Origin: Flectonema sp. DT1601
Taxonomy: Eukaryota > Euglenozoa > Diplonemea > Diplonemida > Diplonemidae
NCBI GenBank assembly: GCA_964019425.1
Contig: OZ025852.1
Span: 378,501 to 442,500 of the forward strand
Length of the DNA: 64,000 nucleotides
Direction: 5' to 3'
Below are positions 62,899-64,000 of this stretch, piece by piece; the stretch's first letter is position 1; the number at the start of each line of letters is the position of its first letter. Under the pieces are notes generated by a model. It was not told the origin of the DNA, did not search any database, and saw only the letters and a list, made by a program, of their open reading frames with translations. A program made the position numbers and the translations under genes.

Positions 62899-64000
62899 TG
62901 TCATCAGCAGCTACAATAAAAAGAATAAAAAACGGATTCGATCGACATTATGCCTTTAAAGTAGCATTGTGCATAGCCACAGTGATATCTATACCAATAA
63001 TAACATTCATGATTCAGTCTATGCTAGAACAAGAAGAAGCGGTAACAGAATGGAAAGCAATTCCAATGAAAGTTATAAACAGCACGACAGTGAATATGAA
63101 GGAAAGAAGGAGATCAAAATTTAAATTCAGAGCTGAATGGGGAATTGACATAACATACACCTACGCCATTAATGAAATAGAGTACACAGGAACGAATGTT
63201 TGGTTCTACGGGACCTCTGCTGGAAATTCACGTCTTCTTGCTAACGAAGTTGTGTCACAGTACGAAATTGATTCAACGGGAATCGCATACGTCAGTAACA
63301 GTGACCCACATGAATCCATCTTAATTAGAGAACTGTGGTTCAGACCGTATGGTTGTATTCTTTTATATTTGATGATCGTACAACTGCTTCTATGGTATGC
63401 TCTCGTTGAGCATGATTGGTCAAAATACCCATTTAGCCCAAAGGTGTTTCCTCCACATGACACAGAGCCTAACTTGCATCATATTCATACATCTGAAAAA
63501 CTTCGTCCGATAAGACATTTTGTCTCTGCAGCTCTTTTTATTGGATCATGGCATTTCATTGGAGGATATCTCTATACTAGATTCACGACTCTATCAAGTT
63601 ATTTGTTATACGGCTACGCAGAACAACTAACTGCATATCACATGATTGGTGTCCTCTTGGCCATCAGACTTGCATACTTAGGAGTTTTTTCATACTATGT
63701 GAACGATGCTATCCTGTTAATTGATCACAGTAGGGTTATAGTTGACACGGCTCATACATTTATTTTAAAGCAAAGCGTTAATCATCCGAGTGGATCTGTT
63801 TTTTATAAATTAGGTATTATATCGCTGTTTAAGTACGAAACTACTCAGGTGTTGAGAAACAACAAGGCAGGTAGGGATAGGAAATTACTTTATAAAAAAG
63901 AACTACAGCTGTTTCAAGGACTAGAAGTCAGTGGTGAGTTAGAGCACAAAATATCACCAGTTATGTTTAATTCGATCACAGAGGAGCTAAAACCACAATC
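62898..64000 (+). CDS. DUF3592-like multi-pass membrane protein, 5' part only
   Basis: A frame opens at ATG 62898 (MSSAATIKRIKNGF) and stays open to the window end, so the 3' end is missing; at least 367 residues are visible. Residues ~25-38 form the first membrane helix. An extracytoplasmic part with DITYTYAINEIEYTG ... YVSNSDPHESIL follows the pattern of DUF3592 ('Y.Y.v.G..Y.G ... yyNP.dP..svL'). Another helix follows (~155-172), then at least three more hydrophobic stretches (~210-290) and a basic cytosolic stretch. DUF3592 has no defined biochemical function. It sits directly after a poly(A) tract. Confidence 0.78.

Overview
This window looks like nuclear DNA of a flagellated (ciliated) single-celled eukaryote. 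It is AT-rich. The gaps between genes are saturated with poly(A) and poly(T) runs of about 10-30 bases, which are nearly absent from coding sequence. Twenty protein genes can be supported, and all twenty lie on the + strand. Nineteen are single open frames. One gene (18303-21591) has five small GT-AG introns. Almost every gene has a 3' splice-acceptor-like AG a short distance before its ATG, usually after a pyrimidine-rich stretch. One-sided gene order plus acceptors at gene starts recalls the directional, trans-spliced clusters of Euglenozoa. Pro-Thr 'PTxxPT' stalks on surface proteins are also common in stramenopiles. I cannot assign the species.

Layout. 1-911: 3' end of a coiled-coil gene. 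2851-6642: large coiled-coil/Ser-Pro-rich protein. 7925-12239: two tandem paralogous type I surface proteins with a mosaic identity pattern. 12628-14583: CCCH zinc finger fused to an endonuclease/exonuclease/phosphatase (EEP) domain. 16130-17998: unknown protein, possibly EF-hand-like. 18303-21591: intron-containing coiled-coil gene carrying an uninterrupted (CAA)477 tract. 23130-24713: secreted sulfatase of iduronate-2-sulfatase type. 25293-28622: Cys-rich membrane protein with 'WCC' modules and a recent 444-bp internal duplication. 29571-32636: RPGRIP1/RPGRIP1L-like ciliary transition-zone protein. 32962-35780: a tight run of a coiled-coil protein, a METTL21-type methyltransferase and a small MGCGAS (lipidation-signal) protein. 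35781-43193: a 7.4-kb gene desert of decayed repeats. 43194-46463: degenerate lipase fold fused to a GTPase. 46930-48060: methylthioribose-kinase-like phosphotransferase. 48288-48773: small coiled-coil protein. 49642-51753: receptor with a tyrosine-kinase-like domain. 53664-54809: CDK5RAP3 (UFM1 ligase complex). 55132-58377: CAP/SCP-domain surface protein with a long Pro-Thr stalk. 58378-62897: second repeat-rich desert. 62898-64000: 5' part of a DUF3592-like membrane protein.

Five genes encode probable surface proteins (the two paralogs, the Cys-rich protein, the kinase receptor and the CAP protein). Four of them have a Pro-Thr stalk or its remnant. RPGRIP1L and several coiled-coil proteins indicate a cilium. 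No operon-like functional grouping is evident. The desert regions contain several dispersed, SINE-like or otherwise unclassified repeat families. I saw no convincing tRNA, rRNA, CRISPR or virus-like element.
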